Positions 9,358 through 17,918 of a stretch of DNA of 64,000 nt are shown piece after piece (the stretch's first letter is position 1; every line of letters starts with the position of its first letter). The notes under the pieces were generated by a model. The model saw only the letters and a program-made list of their open reading frames with translations, was not told the origin of the DNA and did no database searches. The translations under genes and the position numbers were made by a program. The stretch covers positions 100,441 through 164,440 of the forward strand of contig JAFEEF010000068.1 in the NCBI GenBank assembly GCA_018241265.1, read 5' to 3'. The DNA comes from Pseudomonadota bacterium (GTDB lineage: Bacteria; Pseudomonadota; Gammaproteobacteria; Burkholderiales; Burkholderiaceae_C).

Positions 9358-10473
9358 ATGTATTCGCAGGAGACCGGCAGTGTATCGGCCGCCCCGGAGC
9401 CGACGCTGATGTCGGTCATCCGCACGGCGATCGCCGCCAACCACGGCTGGCTGCCGTTCGACCGCTACATGGCGATGGCGCTGTACGAGCCGGGCCTGGG
9501 CTACTACGCGCGCGGCGATCGCCAGTTCGGCGCGCTGCCGTCATCGGGCAGCGACTTCGTCACGGCGCCCGAGCTGACGCCGCTGTTCGGCCATGCGCTG
9601 GCACGCCAGGTGCGGCAGGCGCTGGCCGCCGGCGACCTGAACGACGTGTGGGAGTTCGGTGCGGGTTCCGGCGCAATGGCGGCATCGCTGCTCGATGCGC
9701 TGGGCGAGCGCGTCACGCGCTATCGCATCGTCGAGGTGTCGGCCGCCTTGCGCGCACGGCAGCGCGAGCGCCTCGCCGGCCATGGCGCGCGGGTCGAATG
9801 GCTCGATCGGCTGCCGGATGCGATCGAAGGCGTGGTGGTCGGCAACGAGGTGCTGGATGCCATGCCGGTGACCTTGCTGCACCACGACGGCCAGCGCTGG
9901 CTCGAACGCGGCGTGGCCATCGCCGGCGACGGACTGGCCTTTGCCGACCGGCCGACACGGCTCGCGCCGCCCGAGGTCGCGCGCTACGCCGCCGGTGCGA
10001 CCGTCGAGATCCATCCGCAGGCCGACGCGTTCGTCGCGACGCTCGCCGAACGGATGACGCGCGGCGCCGCGTTCTTCATCGACTACGGCTTCCCGGAAGC
10101 CGAGTACTACCATCCGCAGCGCCACGCCGGCACCCTGATGTGCCACCGCGCACACCGGGCCGACACCGATCCGCTCGCCGACGTCGGCGCCAAGGACATC
10201 ACCGCGCATGTCGATTTCAGCGCGATCGCGCTCGCCGGCCAGCAGGCCGGGTTCGACGTGCTCGGCTACACGACGCAGGCGCACTTCCTGATCAACTGCG
10301 GGCTGCTCGACCTCGCCTTCGACGTGCGCGAGCAGGCGGCGGCGCAGAAGCTGCTCGGCGAGCACGAGATGGGCGAGCTCTTCAAGGTGATCGGCTTTGC
10401 GAAGAACCTGCCGGCGTCGTTCACGACCGCGCCGATCGGTTTCGCCGCCGGCGATCGCACGCATACGCTGTGA
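9358..10473 (+). CDS. SAM-dependent methyltransferase, MidA/NDUFAF7 family
   Basis: 371 aa. The N-terminus contains FDRYMAMALYEPGLGYYARG and SDFVTAPELTPLFG, both hallmarks of the MidA family. The SAM-binding motif is WEFGAGSGAMAASLL, followed by GNEVLDAMPV. The C-terminus has DYGFPEAEYYHPQRHAGTL. The mitochondrial homologue methylates an arginine of complex I; the substrate of bacterial members is unsettled. The start at 9358 follows a GGAG-poor leader close to the divergent SDR. The stop overlaps the next start (TGATG). Confidence 0.9.
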   Translation: MYSQETGSVSAAPEPTLMSVIRTAIAANHGWLPFDRYMAMALYEPGLGYYARGDRQFGALPSSGSDFVTAPELTPLFGHALARQVRQALAAGDLNDVWEFGAGSGAMAASLLDALGERVTRYRIVEVSAALRARQRERLAGHGARVEWLDRLPDAIEGVVVGNEVLDAMPVTLLHHDGQRWLERGVAIAGDGLAFADRPTRLAPPEVARYAAGATVEIHPQADAFVATLAERMTRGAAFFIDYGFPEAEYYHPQRHAGTLMCHRAHRADTDPLADVGAKDITAHVDFSAIALAGQQAGFDVLGYTTQAHFLINCGLLDLAFDVREQAAAQKLLGEHEMGELFKVIGFAKNLPASFTTAPIGFAAGDRTHTL

Positions 10474-10664
10474 TGCGCTGGCTGCTCGTCATCCTCGTCG
10501 CGCTGCTGCTGTTCAACGGGCTGCAGCAATGGCTCGAGAAGATCGGCCTCGGCCGTCTGCCGGGCGACTTCCGCTTCCGCTTGTTCGGGCGCGAGATCTT
10601 CATCCCGCTGACGAGCAGCATCGTGCTGAGCTTCGTCGCGATGCTGGTCGCTAAGTGGCTGTAG
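10473..10664 (+). CDS. DUF2905 small membrane protein
   Basis: 63 aa with two hydrophobic helices (residues 2-17 and 42-61) separated by LEKIGLGRLPGDFRFR, the conserved DUF2905 core ending in the FIPLTSSIVLS stretch. Unknown function, inner membrane. The ATG overlaps the TGA of the methyltransferase gene (TGATG), so it is translated from the same message. Its 3' end overlaps the convergent cca gene by 14 bases. Confidence 0.88.
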   Translation: MRWLLVILVALLLFNGLQQWLEKIGLGRLPGDFRFRLFGREIFIPLTSSIVLSFVAMLVAKWL

Positions 10665-11901
10665 GCGCGGCGCCGTCGCCTTCGAGCCCTTGCGCGACCG
10701 CCGCCGCGCGCGCCGCGTGCAACGCCGCGCCGACGTCGGCGCCCTCGAGGCCGCGCGCCAGCGCAGCCGCCGACACCGCCGCGCTGTCCACCGAACGCGC
10801 CAGCGCCAGCACGCGCAGCAGCAGCGCGCGTTGCGGGTAAGGCGCCTCGCTCCATCCGCCGCGGCCGCGCATGTCGCATTCGCAGGCGAGCAGCAGGTCG
10901 GCGAAGCGCTCGGGCCGGCGCAAGCCGTCGCAACGCTCGACGAGGCGCAGCAGCGCAGTCGGCCCGAACGAGGTGCAGCGATGCACGTTGCCGTGCTCGC
11001 GCGCCGTGACGTCGGCCAGCTCGCGGCACGCGACCGGTGCGCGCAGCCGGTCGGCCAGCGCCGCGACGAGCGCGGCGCTGCGCTCCTCGTGGCCGAGATG
11101 GCGCGGCAGCACGTCCTCCGGCGTCGTGCCCTTGCCGAGGTCGTGCCCGAGGCAGGCGAAGCGCACCTCGAGCTTGGCCTCGAGCCGCGCCGCCATGTCC
11201 AGCACCATCATCAGGTGCACGCCGGTGTCGACCTCGGGGTGGTAGTCGGCGCGCTGCGGCACGCCCCACAGCCGGTCCACCTCCGGCAGCAGCCGCGCGA
11301 GCGCGCCGCAGTCGCGCAGCACCTCGAAGAAGCGCGATGGCCGCTCCGCCATCAGCGCGCGCGACAGCTCCTGCCAGACGCGTTCGGCCACGAGCGCGTC
11401 GACCTCGCCGACATCGACCATGCGGCGCGCCAGCGCCAGCGTCTCGTCGGCGACGCGAAAGCTCGGGTAGCGCGCCGCGAAGCGCGCCAGCCGGAGGATG
11501 CGCACCGGATCCTCGGCAAACGCGTCGGACACGTGGCGCAGCACGCGCGCTTCGAGGTCGCGCCGGCCGCCATACGGATCGATGATGCGGCCGCCCTCGT
11601 CCTCCGCCATCGCGTTGATCGTCAGGTCGCGCCGGCGCAAGTCCTCCTCGAGCGTCACGTCGGGCGCCGCATGGAAGACGAAGCCGGCGTAGCCGGGCGC
11701 GGTCTTGCGCTCGGTGCGGGCGAGCGCGTATTCCTCGCCGCTCGCCGGATGGATGAAGACCGGGAAGTCGCGCCCGACCGGCAGGTAACCGGCGCTGCGC
11801 ATCCGGTCGGGCGTGCTGCCGACGACGACCCAGTCCCGGTCGTGAACCGCGACGCCGAGCAGGCGGTCGCGCACTGCGCCTCCGACCACGTAGGTCTGCA
11901 T
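10651..11901 (-). CDS. cca: Multifunctional CCA tRNA nucleotidyltransferase with HD domain
   Basis: Adds and repairs the CCA 3' end of tRNA. 416 aa, typical of the long HD-containing gammaproteobacterial/betaproteobacterial form. YVVGGAVRDRLLG starts the nucleotidyltransferase head, DRDWVVVG carries the metal-binding Asp pair, RRDLTINAMA and EDPVRILRLARFAARYP follow. The HD phosphohydrolase domain shows as CLGHDLGKG around residue 230. The C-terminal 60 residues are Ala-rich. The ATG at 11901 gives the canonical MQTYVVGGAV start. Confidence 0.95.
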   Translation of the reverse strand: MQTYVVGGAVRDRLLGVAVHDRDWVVVGSTPDRMRSAGYLPVGRDFPVFIHPASGEEYALARTERKTAPGYAGFVFHAAPDVTLEEDLRRRDLTINAMAEDEGGRIIDPYGGRRDLEARVLRHVSDAFAEDPVRILRLARFAARYPSFRVADETLALARRMVDVGEVDALVAERVWQELSRALMAERPSRFFEVLRDCGALARLLPEVDRLWGVPQRADYHPEVDTGVHLMMVLDMAARLEAKLEVRFACLGHDLGKGTTPEDVLPRHLGHEERSAALVAALADRLRAPVACRELADVTAREHGNVHRCTSFGPTALLRLVERCDGLRRPERFADLLLACECDMRGRGGWSEAPYPQRALLLRVLALARSVDSAAVSAAALARGLEGADVGAALHAARAAAVAQGLEGDGAAPTAT

Positions 11902-12080
11902 CGAATCAGTGTAGGCGGCCGAACACCGCACGTCAGCGCGGCCTGCACGCCACACCCGAAATGTCTTGTTACGGCTGCATTGTAAGTGTCGCCGTCGATT
12001 TGCTGCGCCGCAGCTATAACGGTCGAGCGGTGCGCGCATGCGCTGCGTGCCGCCTTTTTCAGATCGGGGAGATAAGACAA

Positions 12081-12536
12081 ATGAAGCTAGCCACCACGGC
12101 ACTCGCGGCCGCGCTCGCGCTGTGCACCGCTCCGGCCTTTGCGGGCGACCAGAACGTCGACCTGTCATCCGGGGTCGGGTCGTTCGTCGGCACCGCGCCG
12201 CTGTTCGACGGCGGCGACGACGTCATCAGCTTCACCGGCCTGGCGGCAGGAAGCTACAGCTTCGTGTTCTCGCTGAGCAGCCAGTTCGTGACCGGCCTCA
12301 CCGCATCGGTCAACGGACAGGCCGCCACGATCACGCCGATGGGCCCCGCGACGTTCGCATTCCTGACCGGCAATTCGACCGGGCCGTTCAGCGTCACCCT
12401 GATGGGCACGCCGGGATCGCAGGCATCGTATTCCGGCGAGCTGTCCGTGCAGGCCGTGCCGGAACCCGAGACCTATGCGCTGTTGATCGCCGGCCTTGGC
12501 GTGATCGGATTCGTCACCGGGCGCCGGCGCCGCTGA
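12081..12536 (+). CDS. Small PEP-CTERM sorting-domain exoprotein
   Basis: 151 aa. Residues 1-21 form a signal peptide (cleavage after APAFA). The mature part is a Gly/Ser/Thr-rich beta-type domain. The C-terminus is a complete PEP-CTERM signal: VPEPETYALL, a hydrophobic helix and the basic tail GRRRR. Such proteins are processed by exosortase/XrtA systems and released to the cell surface or exopolysaccharide. A GGGGAG site lies eight bases before the ATG. A strong terminator follows, so the gene is probably monocistronic. No exosortase gene is in the window. Confidence 0.9.
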   Translation: MKLATTALAAALALCTAPAFAGDQNVDLSSGVGSFVGTAPLFDGGDDVISFTGLAAGSYSFVFSLSSQFVTGLTASVNGQAATITPMGPATFAFLTGNSTGPFSVTLMGTPGSQASYSGELSVQAVPEPETYALLIAGLGVIGFVTGRRRR

Positions 12537-12555
12537 CGCACGCCTCCAACGCCCA

Positions 12556-12586
12556 GCGGATGCCGCCCGAGCGGCATCCGCTTTTT
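12556..12586 (+). terminator. Rho-independent terminator after the PEP-CTERM gene
   Basis: A perfect 11-base-pair stem GCGGATGCCGC / GCGGCATCCGC with a four-base loop, followed at once by five T residues. It lies 20 bases after the stop codon at 12536. The T-run reaches the stop codon of the convergent GST gene. Confidence 0.92.
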
Positions 12587-13284
12587 CACCGCTGGGTTCG
12601 GTAGGGCTCGTCGTCGGCCAGAAACGTGTGCTCGCGGCAGGCTTCAGCCGACCACGCCTGCATCGCCGGCAGCGCCAGGATGTGCGCGACGTAGGCCTCT
12701 GCCGTCGCCGACACCGGCACCGCGTAGCTCCGGAAGCGCGAGCACACCGGCGCAAAGAAGGCATCGGCGATCGAGAAGCGGCCGAACAGGAACGGGCCGC
12801 CGCGGCCGGCGAGCTGCTCCGACCAGATGGCTTCGATGCGCGCCACGTCGGCACGCACGTCGGCATGCTCGCGCAGGATGCGCGGGCCGATCTCCGGCAG
12901 CGACGCCTCGATGTTCATCGGCAGGTGGTTGCGCAACGCGCCGAAGCCGGCGTGCATCTCGGCGCAGAGCGACCGTGCGCGCGCGCGGCGGTGCGCATCG
13001 GCGGGCCAGAGTTCCTTGTCCGGATGGCGCTCGGCCAGGGTCTCGGCGATCGCCAGCGTGTCCCACACCGCAAAGCCGCGATCGACCAGCACAGGCACCC
13101 GGCCGCTCGGCGCGACTTGCGCCAGCGCCTGCTTGAACGGCGACGCCGGGTCGAAGTCGAGCCGCAGCTTGACCTCCTCGAACTCGATGCCGGCCTGCTT
13201 CAGCAGCAGCCAGGCGCGCAGCGACCAGGACGAGTAGTTCTTGTTGCCGATGTAGAGCACCGGCCGCTCGGCATCATGGGTCAT
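12586..13284 (-). CDS. Glutathione S-transferase family protein
   Basis: 232 aa. The thioredoxin-like N-terminal domain contains NKNYSSWSLRAWL, the glutathione-site Ser region of zeta/nu-like GSTs, and VPVLVD with the conserved cis-Pro. The all-alpha domain holds FGRFSIADAFFAPVCSRF with the N-capping Ser and Asp. Cytosolic; substrate unknown. The ATG at 13284 is preferred over the GTG at 13287 because GGGAG lies five bases ahead of it. Transcribed alone, convergent with the PEP-CTERM gene. Confidence 0.9.
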   Translation of the reverse strand: MTHDAERPVLYIGNKNYSSWSLRAWLLLKQAGIEFEEVKLRLDFDPASPFKQALAQVAPSGRVPVLVDRGFAVWDTLAIAETLAERHPDKELWPADAHRRARARSLCAEMHAGFGALRNHLPMNIEASLPEIGPRILREHADVRADVARIEAIWSEQLAGRGGPFLFGRFSIADAFFAPVCSRFRSYAVPVSATAEAYVAHILALPAMQAWSAEACREHTFLADDEPYRTQR

Positions 13285-13376
13285 CACAGCTCCCGGGATG
13301 GAGCGCGAATGGTAGTTGGCGGCATGCCGATGGCCGTTGAAATGTGCGCATCACAGTGATGCGGCAACCATGCGGG

Positions 13377-14201
13377 TCATCCCGCCATCTCGCGCCGATA
13401 ACGACGGAGTTCCTGCACGCTGGTGAAGCTCCGCTCCAGCAGCAGACTCAGGTTGTGCAGGATGCGCTGCACGACCTTCGCTTCCCACTCGGCGTCGAAT
13501 CGGATCTGCTCGTCCAGCCATCGCTCCAGCCACTCGGGATTCGGCAGGCGGCTCTGCACGGTATCGCGCGGGTACAGCTTCGTATTGACGTGCAGATTCG
13601 TCGGGTGCAACGCCTGCGCGGTGCGGCGCGCACTCGCCATCAGCACGCCGATCTTCGCGAACGCGGCTCTGGCCTTGTCGCCGGATACCTGCATGGCGCG
13701 CTTCATGTAGCGCAGATAGGCGCCGCCATGGCGCGCCTCGTCGCGCGCCAGGGTCTGGTAGATCGCCTGGATCACCGGCTCGGTGTGCCACTTGGCGGCA
13801 CAGCGATACCAATAACTCAGGCGTATCTCGCCGCAGAAGTGCAGCATCAGCGTTTCGAGCGCCGGCGCCGGATCGAACTCGAAGCGAACCTCGCGCAACT
13901 CGGCCTCGGTCGGCACCAGATGAGGACTGAAACGGCGCAGGTACTCCATCAGTACCAGCGAATGCTTCTGCTCCTCGAAAAACCAGACGCTCATGAAAGC
14001 GCTGAAGTCGCTGTCTTCGCGGTTGTCGCGCAGGAACATTTCCACTGCCGGCAATGCCGCCCATTCGGTGATCGCATTCATCTTGATCGTCTGCGCCTGA
14101 TCCTCCGACAATTTATCGGGCTCGAAACGATCCCAGGGAATATCCTGGCTCAAATTCCAACGCACCGCTTCGAGTTGCTTGAATAGTTCGAGGTAGAGCA
14201 T
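13377..14201 (-). CDS. Ferritin-like diiron protein, acyl-ACP desaturase/AurF-like
   Basis: 274 aa, almost entirely helical. A four-helix-bundle diiron site can be read directly: E46, then E77xxH80 (FFEEQKH), E125, and E155xxH158 (ARDEARHGG). The two Glu-to-ExxH spacings are 31 and 30 residues, the usual 4-Glu 2-His carboxylate-bridged pattern. Desaturases, AurF-type N-oxygenases and other diiron oxidases share it; the substrate is unknown. The start chosen is the ATG at 14201; an upstream in-frame ATG at 14315 would add 38 residues unlike the family. No partner gene flanks it, but the natural-product locus begins on the other side of the intergenic region. Confidence 0.72.
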   Translation of the reverse strand: MLYLELFKQLEAVRWNLSQDIPWDRFEPDKLSEDQAQTIKMNAITEWAALPAVEMFLRDNREDSDFSAFMSVWFFEEQKHSLVLMEYLRRFSPHLVPTEAELREVRFEFDPAPALETLMLHFCGEIRLSYWYRCAAKWHTEPVIQAIYQTLARDEARHGGAYLRYMKRAMQVSGDKARAAFAKIGVLMASARRTAQALHPTNLHVNTKLYPRDTVQSRLPNPEWLERWLDEQIRFDAEWEAKVVQRILHNLSLLLERSFTSVQELRRYRREMAG

Positions 14202-14590
14202 CGGAACGACAGAATAATTGGTTTGTCCAGATAGAACGGATACTCGAACCGCGATGGACGTGCCGGCGAGATCCATGCCGGCCCGAGGGATCCCTGCTGC
14301 GATCGAGTTAAGCATCCTAGCAAAGGTGTGTCAAGCAACCACGGCGACCGCGGCCCGGGCCGCGTCTGCGCGCTGTTGGTGCACCGCGCCGGTCACTTAG
14401 CCCCGCCGCTGCCGCTCGGTCAATCCCTAAACATGCGACCGCACGGCCGCGACTTTCGACGACTGACACTTTCTTACCTCCTTTTGCAATTGGTCTCGTT
14501 CGTCTAGCCTTGACGCCGCCGACTCGAACTCTGATCATGAGACCGCGTTCCTAAACAGTTACCCCAATGTAAATCGAGGCGCATAGGCAC
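14202..14590. other. 389-base intergenic region with lower GC between divergent genes
   Basis: No convincing gene is seen here. The region is visibly less GC-rich than the flanks and separates the diiron gene (minus) from the start of the biosynthetic run (plus), so it should hold both promoters. A perfect TTGACA hexamer on the minus strand is listed separately. On the plus strand I see no clear paired -35/-10 hexamers before 14591. Confidence 0.6.
14306..14334 (-). promoter_or_regulatory. Possible sigma70-type promoter for the diiron gene
   Basis: On the minus strand TTGACA (14334-14329) is followed after 17 bases by TTAACT (14311-14306). The -35 is perfect but the -10 matches TATAAT at only three of six positions. 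It lies about 105 bases before the ATG at 14201. Weak evidence. Confidence 0.3.
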
Positions 14591-15520
14591 ATGCGAATAC
14601 TTGTATTCGGAGGCGGTGGCTTTCTGGGCAGGTCGTTGCTGCCGCTCCTCAGGCAACGCGGGCATGAGGTTCTCGCTCCCCGCAGTCACGAAATCGACTT
14701 ATTGAAGGAAATCCCGGAGCGAACTGAACACGACGGTCTCGATGCGGTAATTCACGCTGCAGCGTTGTATGGCGGCATGCCGTTCGACATGGAAAATCAG
14801 GGTCATGTGCTGTCGACGAACACGCGCATGAACCTGAACGTGTTCGACTTCTGCCGGCGGGTCATGCCCGGCAAGCTCGTCACGATAGGCAGCGCATGCG
14901 CCTACTCCGGCTACAGCGATCGCGACCTGACGGAGCACGATTTCTTCAACGGCCGGCTGCACGAGACGGTCGAGTGCCACGGCTTCACGAAGCTGTGGAT
15001 GATCCCGGCGCACCGCGCCTACAAGTCGACGTTCGGGCTGAACGGCGTGCACCTCGTGCCCGCCAACCTCTACGGCCCGCACGACGTCTATCAGATCGCG
15101 CGCGCCCACGTGGTCGCGGCGCTGATGCGCAAGTTCACGGATGCGCTGCCGACCGGCGCGGACGTCCACCTGATGGGCGACGGCACGCCGGTGCGCGAGT
15201 TCCTCCACATCGGCGACCTGGCGGAGGTCATCGCGCGTTCGGTCGAGCGCCTGACGCACGAAGACGTGCCGATCAACGTCGGCACGGGCGTGGGGCACAC
15301 GATCCGCGAGCTGGCCGACGCCATCGCCGAGAAGGTGCACTTCCGCGGCCGCGTGCATTGGGATCCGGCGCAGGCCAACGGCACCCAGCGCAAGGTCATG
15401 GACGTGTCCCGCATGCACCGCCTGCTCGGCCCGTTCGAACCGCAGTCGCTCTCCGAGGGGCTCGACAGCACCCTGACCTGGTACAGGGAGCGCAAGACCC
15501 TGGCCGACGCGAGGAGCTGA
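14591..15520 (+). CDS. NAD-dependent epimerase/GDP-fucose-synthase-like SDR with Tyr-to-His change
   Basis: 309 aa extended SDR similar to GDP-L-fucose synthase (Fcl/WcaG) and related nucleotide-sugar epimerases. Coenzyme motif VFGGGGFLGR at 5-14; GSACAYSG holds the catalytic Ser near 101; VPANLYGPHD and GDGTPVREFLH are typical of the Fcl group. The catalytic YxxxK is HGFTK here: H130 (CAC) sits where Tyr is expected, with K134 kept. That may impair or alter catalysis. First gene of the long plus-strand run; the next start is six bases after its stop. Sugar substrate unknown. Confidence 0.82.
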   Translation: MRILVFGGGGFLGRSLLPLLRQRGHEVLAPRSHEIDLLKEIPERTEHDGLDAVIHAAALYGGMPFDMENQGHVLSTNTRMNLNVFDFCRRVMPGKLVTIGSACAYSGYSDRDLTEHDFFNGRLHETVECHGFTKLWMIPAHRAYKSTFGLNGVHLVPANLYGPHDVYQIARAHVVAALMRKFTDALPTGADVHLMGDGTPVREFLHIGDLAEVIARSVERLTHEDVPINVGTGVGHTIRELADAIAEKVHFRGRVHWDPAQANGTQRKVMDVSRMHRLLGPFEPQSLSEGLDSTLTWYRERKTLADARS

Positions 15521-15526
15521 CCGCTC

Positions 15527-16642
15527 GTGTCGCACGATCAAGAGCAAGCGCTCGGCGTCTTCCAATACCGGGACCACTTCTTTCTCCGCGTCTCCGAGGC
15601 GCACGATCACCGGAGGCCGTTGCAGGTCGAGTTGCATCCCGGCCTGCACTGCGACCTGTACCGGTGCCCGCATTGCTACGGACACGGCCAGCCGCCGATG
15701 CCGGGACGGGTGCTGAGCGTTCCCGAGATCGCCGGCATGCTGGACCAGGTCGGCGACGTCAACCCGTTGATCGTCGTCTCGGGGATCACGACGGAGCCGC
15801 TGACGCATCCCGACGCGGCGGGCATCCTGCGGGAGATCCGTTCGCGCGACCTGCGCCTGGGCCTGTTCACCAAGGGATACCGCTTCGACGCGGCCTGCGC
15901 CGACGCCGTCCTGCGGCAGGGAACGTCGGAGTGCTTCGTCACGTTCTCGGTCGATGCCGTCGAACGCGACGACTACAACCGCCTGCACGGCATTCCGGTG
16001 CGCCACGTCGCACCGCATGGCAGTGCGCGGCACGGCGAGGACTATTTCGACGTCGTGCTCGCCAACGTGCGGGCCTTCTATGAAGCGAAGCAGCGCATGG
16101 GCGCCGCGGCGTCGCACGTGCAGATCCGCATCGCATTGCTGCTGTTCGAGGAGAACTCGAGCGACGCCGCGGTGGACCAGGCGGTCGCCACGTTCACCGA
16201 CACCGCCGACATCGTCCGCTTCGCCTTTCCGCAGACGCCCAACGACGGCGTCGCGCTGGCCAACGTGCCGGATGCCCGCGAGCAGCGGCTGCACCAACTG
16301 GCCGAGCGCTTCAAGGGACACCGCAAGGTGCGTGTGCTGACCAACACCGCCGAGCCCGACCGCAGCCGGGACTTCAAGCATTGCCACACGCAGAAGTTCC
16401 AGGTCACGATCGACAAGTCCGGCAACGTGTTTCCCTGCCCGCAGGTCGCGGTGTCCAACTATGCGCACCTCAGCGTCGGCAACGTCCGCACGGCGTCGTT
16501 GAGCGAGATCCTCGACTCGCCGCAGCGCCGGCGTCTGTTCGACTGCCGGATCGACGAGGACATGAAATGCCGCATCTGCGACCGCAAGGACGAGGCCGTC
16601 AACGCCGCCCTCGAAAAGCTGCGACTCGGCCTGCGTCCATGA
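15527..16642 (+). CDS. Radical SAM/SPASM-type protein with CX4CX2C cluster motif
   Basis: 371 aa. The N-terminal segment LHCDLYRCPHCYGH carries cysteines C42, C47 and C50, giving CX4CX2C instead of the usual CX3CX2C. The middle has barrel-like strands (LIVVSGITTEPL, CFVTFSVDAVERDDYNRLHG). The C-terminal part looks like a SPASM domain: HCHTQKFQVTIDKSGNVFPC, SVGNVRTASLSEI and KCRICDRK, with cysteines for auxiliary clusters. Such proteins modify peptides, sugars or other metabolites by radical chemistry. Starts at GTG 15527, with GAGGAG about ten bases upstream inside the end of the epimerase gene. Substrate not predictable. Confidence 0.85.
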   Translation: MSHDQEQALGVFQYRDHFFLRVSEAHDHRRPLQVELHPGLHCDLYRCPHCYGHGQPPMPGRVLSVPEIAGMLDQVGDVNPLIVVSGITTEPLTHPDAAGILREIRSRDLRLGLFTKGYRFDAACADAVLRQGTSECFVTFSVDAVERDDYNRLHGIPVRHVAPHGSARHGEDYFDVVLANVRAFYEAKQRMGAAASHVQIRIALLLFEENSSDAAVDQAVATFTDTADIVRFAFPQTPNDGVALANVPDAREQRLHQLAERFKGHRKVRVLTNTAEPDRSRDFKHCHTQKFQVTIDKSGNVFPCPQVAVSNYAHLSVGNVRTASLSEILDSPQRRRLFDCRIDEDMKCRICDRKDEAVNAALEKLRLGLRP

Positions 16643-16706
16643 AGCGGCGCATCTCGCTCACGCCTTCCGTCTTGCGCCACGCCCTCGCGCCGACCTGCAC
16701 ACGCCC

Positions 16707-17918
16707 ATGAATGCCCCCATGAAGACCGCCCGGAAGCGCATCGGCGTCGTCGTCACGACGATTTCGGACGGCCAGTTCCTGTCGGCGTTCGCCGACGCCA
16801 TCGATCGCCACGGCGGCCGGGACGACATCGGCCTGTACGTCGTCGGCGACCTGAACACGCCCGCGGCCTGCCAGGATGCCGCGCGCCGCATGGCCGCCGA
16901 CGGCTACGACTGCCGCTACCTGGATGCCGCCGCGCAGGACGCGTTCCTCGCGCCGTTCCCGGTCCTGCAGCAGGGCATACCGTATCGCTCCGACAACCGG
17001 CGCAACGTCGGTTACCTGATGGCGCTGCGCGACGGCAGCGACGTGGTGATCTCGGTCGACGACGACAACCTGCCGCGCGCCGATTCGGACTTCTTCGGCC
17101 AACATGCCCGCACCGGCGACTACCGGCAGCTGCCGACGCTGGCCGGAGCCCGGCGCTGGGCCAACATCTGCAGCCTGCTCGACATGCGCGGCCGCGAGGA
17201 CGAGCCGGTACGCGTCTATCCGCGCGGCTATCCGTATTCGGCACGCGGCGACGACCGGACCCGTCGCGACGAAGCGACCAGCGCCGGGATCAGCGGCATC
17301 AACGTCGGCCTGTGGACCGGCGATCCCGACATCGACGCGCCGACCCGCCTCGTCACGGCGTGCCGCGCCGAACTCGCGACGCCGCACGCCTGCTTTCTCG
17401 GCGACGGTCAGCGCACGCCGATCACCAGCCAGAACACCAGCATCGTCCGCGAGGCCGTGCCGGCCTACTACTTCTGGCGCATGGGCCAGGGCGTCGGCGG
17501 CATGAAGCTCGACCGCTACGGCGACATGTTCAGCGGCTATTGCGCGGCGCTGTGCGCCGAGGCGGTCGGCCATCGCGTCTCGGTCGGCACGCCCTACGTC
17601 AACCAGGCCCGCAACGAGCACAACCTCTACAAGGACGTCTGGAACGAGCTGGCCGGCATGGTACTGATCGACGACATGCGCGAACTCATCGAGACGCCGC
17701 TCTCGCCGGCGAGCCGGTACGACGAGGCCTACCTCGAGCTGATCGAGCGCTTCCTCGAATGGTCGTCGACGCACCGCGGCTACCTGTGGGACACGCAGTT
17801 CTCCGGCGTGATGCGCGACTCGGCCGCGCTGATGCGGGCCTGGGTCGACGCCTGCCGCGCGCTGGCGCCGGCCGACGCGTTGCGCGCACGCCGCCACGAC
17901 GGCGAGACGGCATGCTGA
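16707..17918 (+). CDS. GT-A-like protein resembling reversibly glycosylated polypeptide/GT75 proteins
   Basis: 403 aa. N-terminal strand KRIGVVVTTISDG, then VVISVDDDNLPRADSDFF with a D118-D120 metal motif, reminiscent of DDDxxP in plant reversibly glycosylated polypeptides (UDP-arabinose mutases). NVGLWTGDPDIDAPTR near residue 195 also fits that fold. No membrane segment. The likely role is sugar transfer or sugar-ring isomerisation, but this is only motif-level. Its last seven bases overlap the start of the GT2 gene (ATGCTGA), so the two are coupled. The start at 16707 could instead be the ATG at 16719. Confidence 0.6.
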   Translation: MNAPMKTARKRIGVVVTTISDGQFLSAFADAIDRHGGRDDIGLYVVGDLNTPAACQDAARRMAADGYDCRYLDAAAQDAFLAPFPVLQQGIPYRSDNRRNVGYLMALRDGSDVVISVDDDNLPRADSDFFGQHARTGDYRQLPTLAGARRWANICSLLDMRGREDEPVRVYPRGYPYSARGDDRTRRDEATSAGISGINVGLWTGDPDIDAPTRLVTACRAELATPHACFLGDGQRTPITSQNTSIVREAVPAYYFWRMGQGVGGMKLDRYGDMFSGYCAALCAEAVGHRVSVGTPYVNQARNEHNLYKDVWNELAGMVLIDDMRELIETPLSPASRYDEAYLELIERFLEWSSTHRGYLWDTQFSGVMRDSAALMRAWVDACRALAPADALRARRHDGETAC

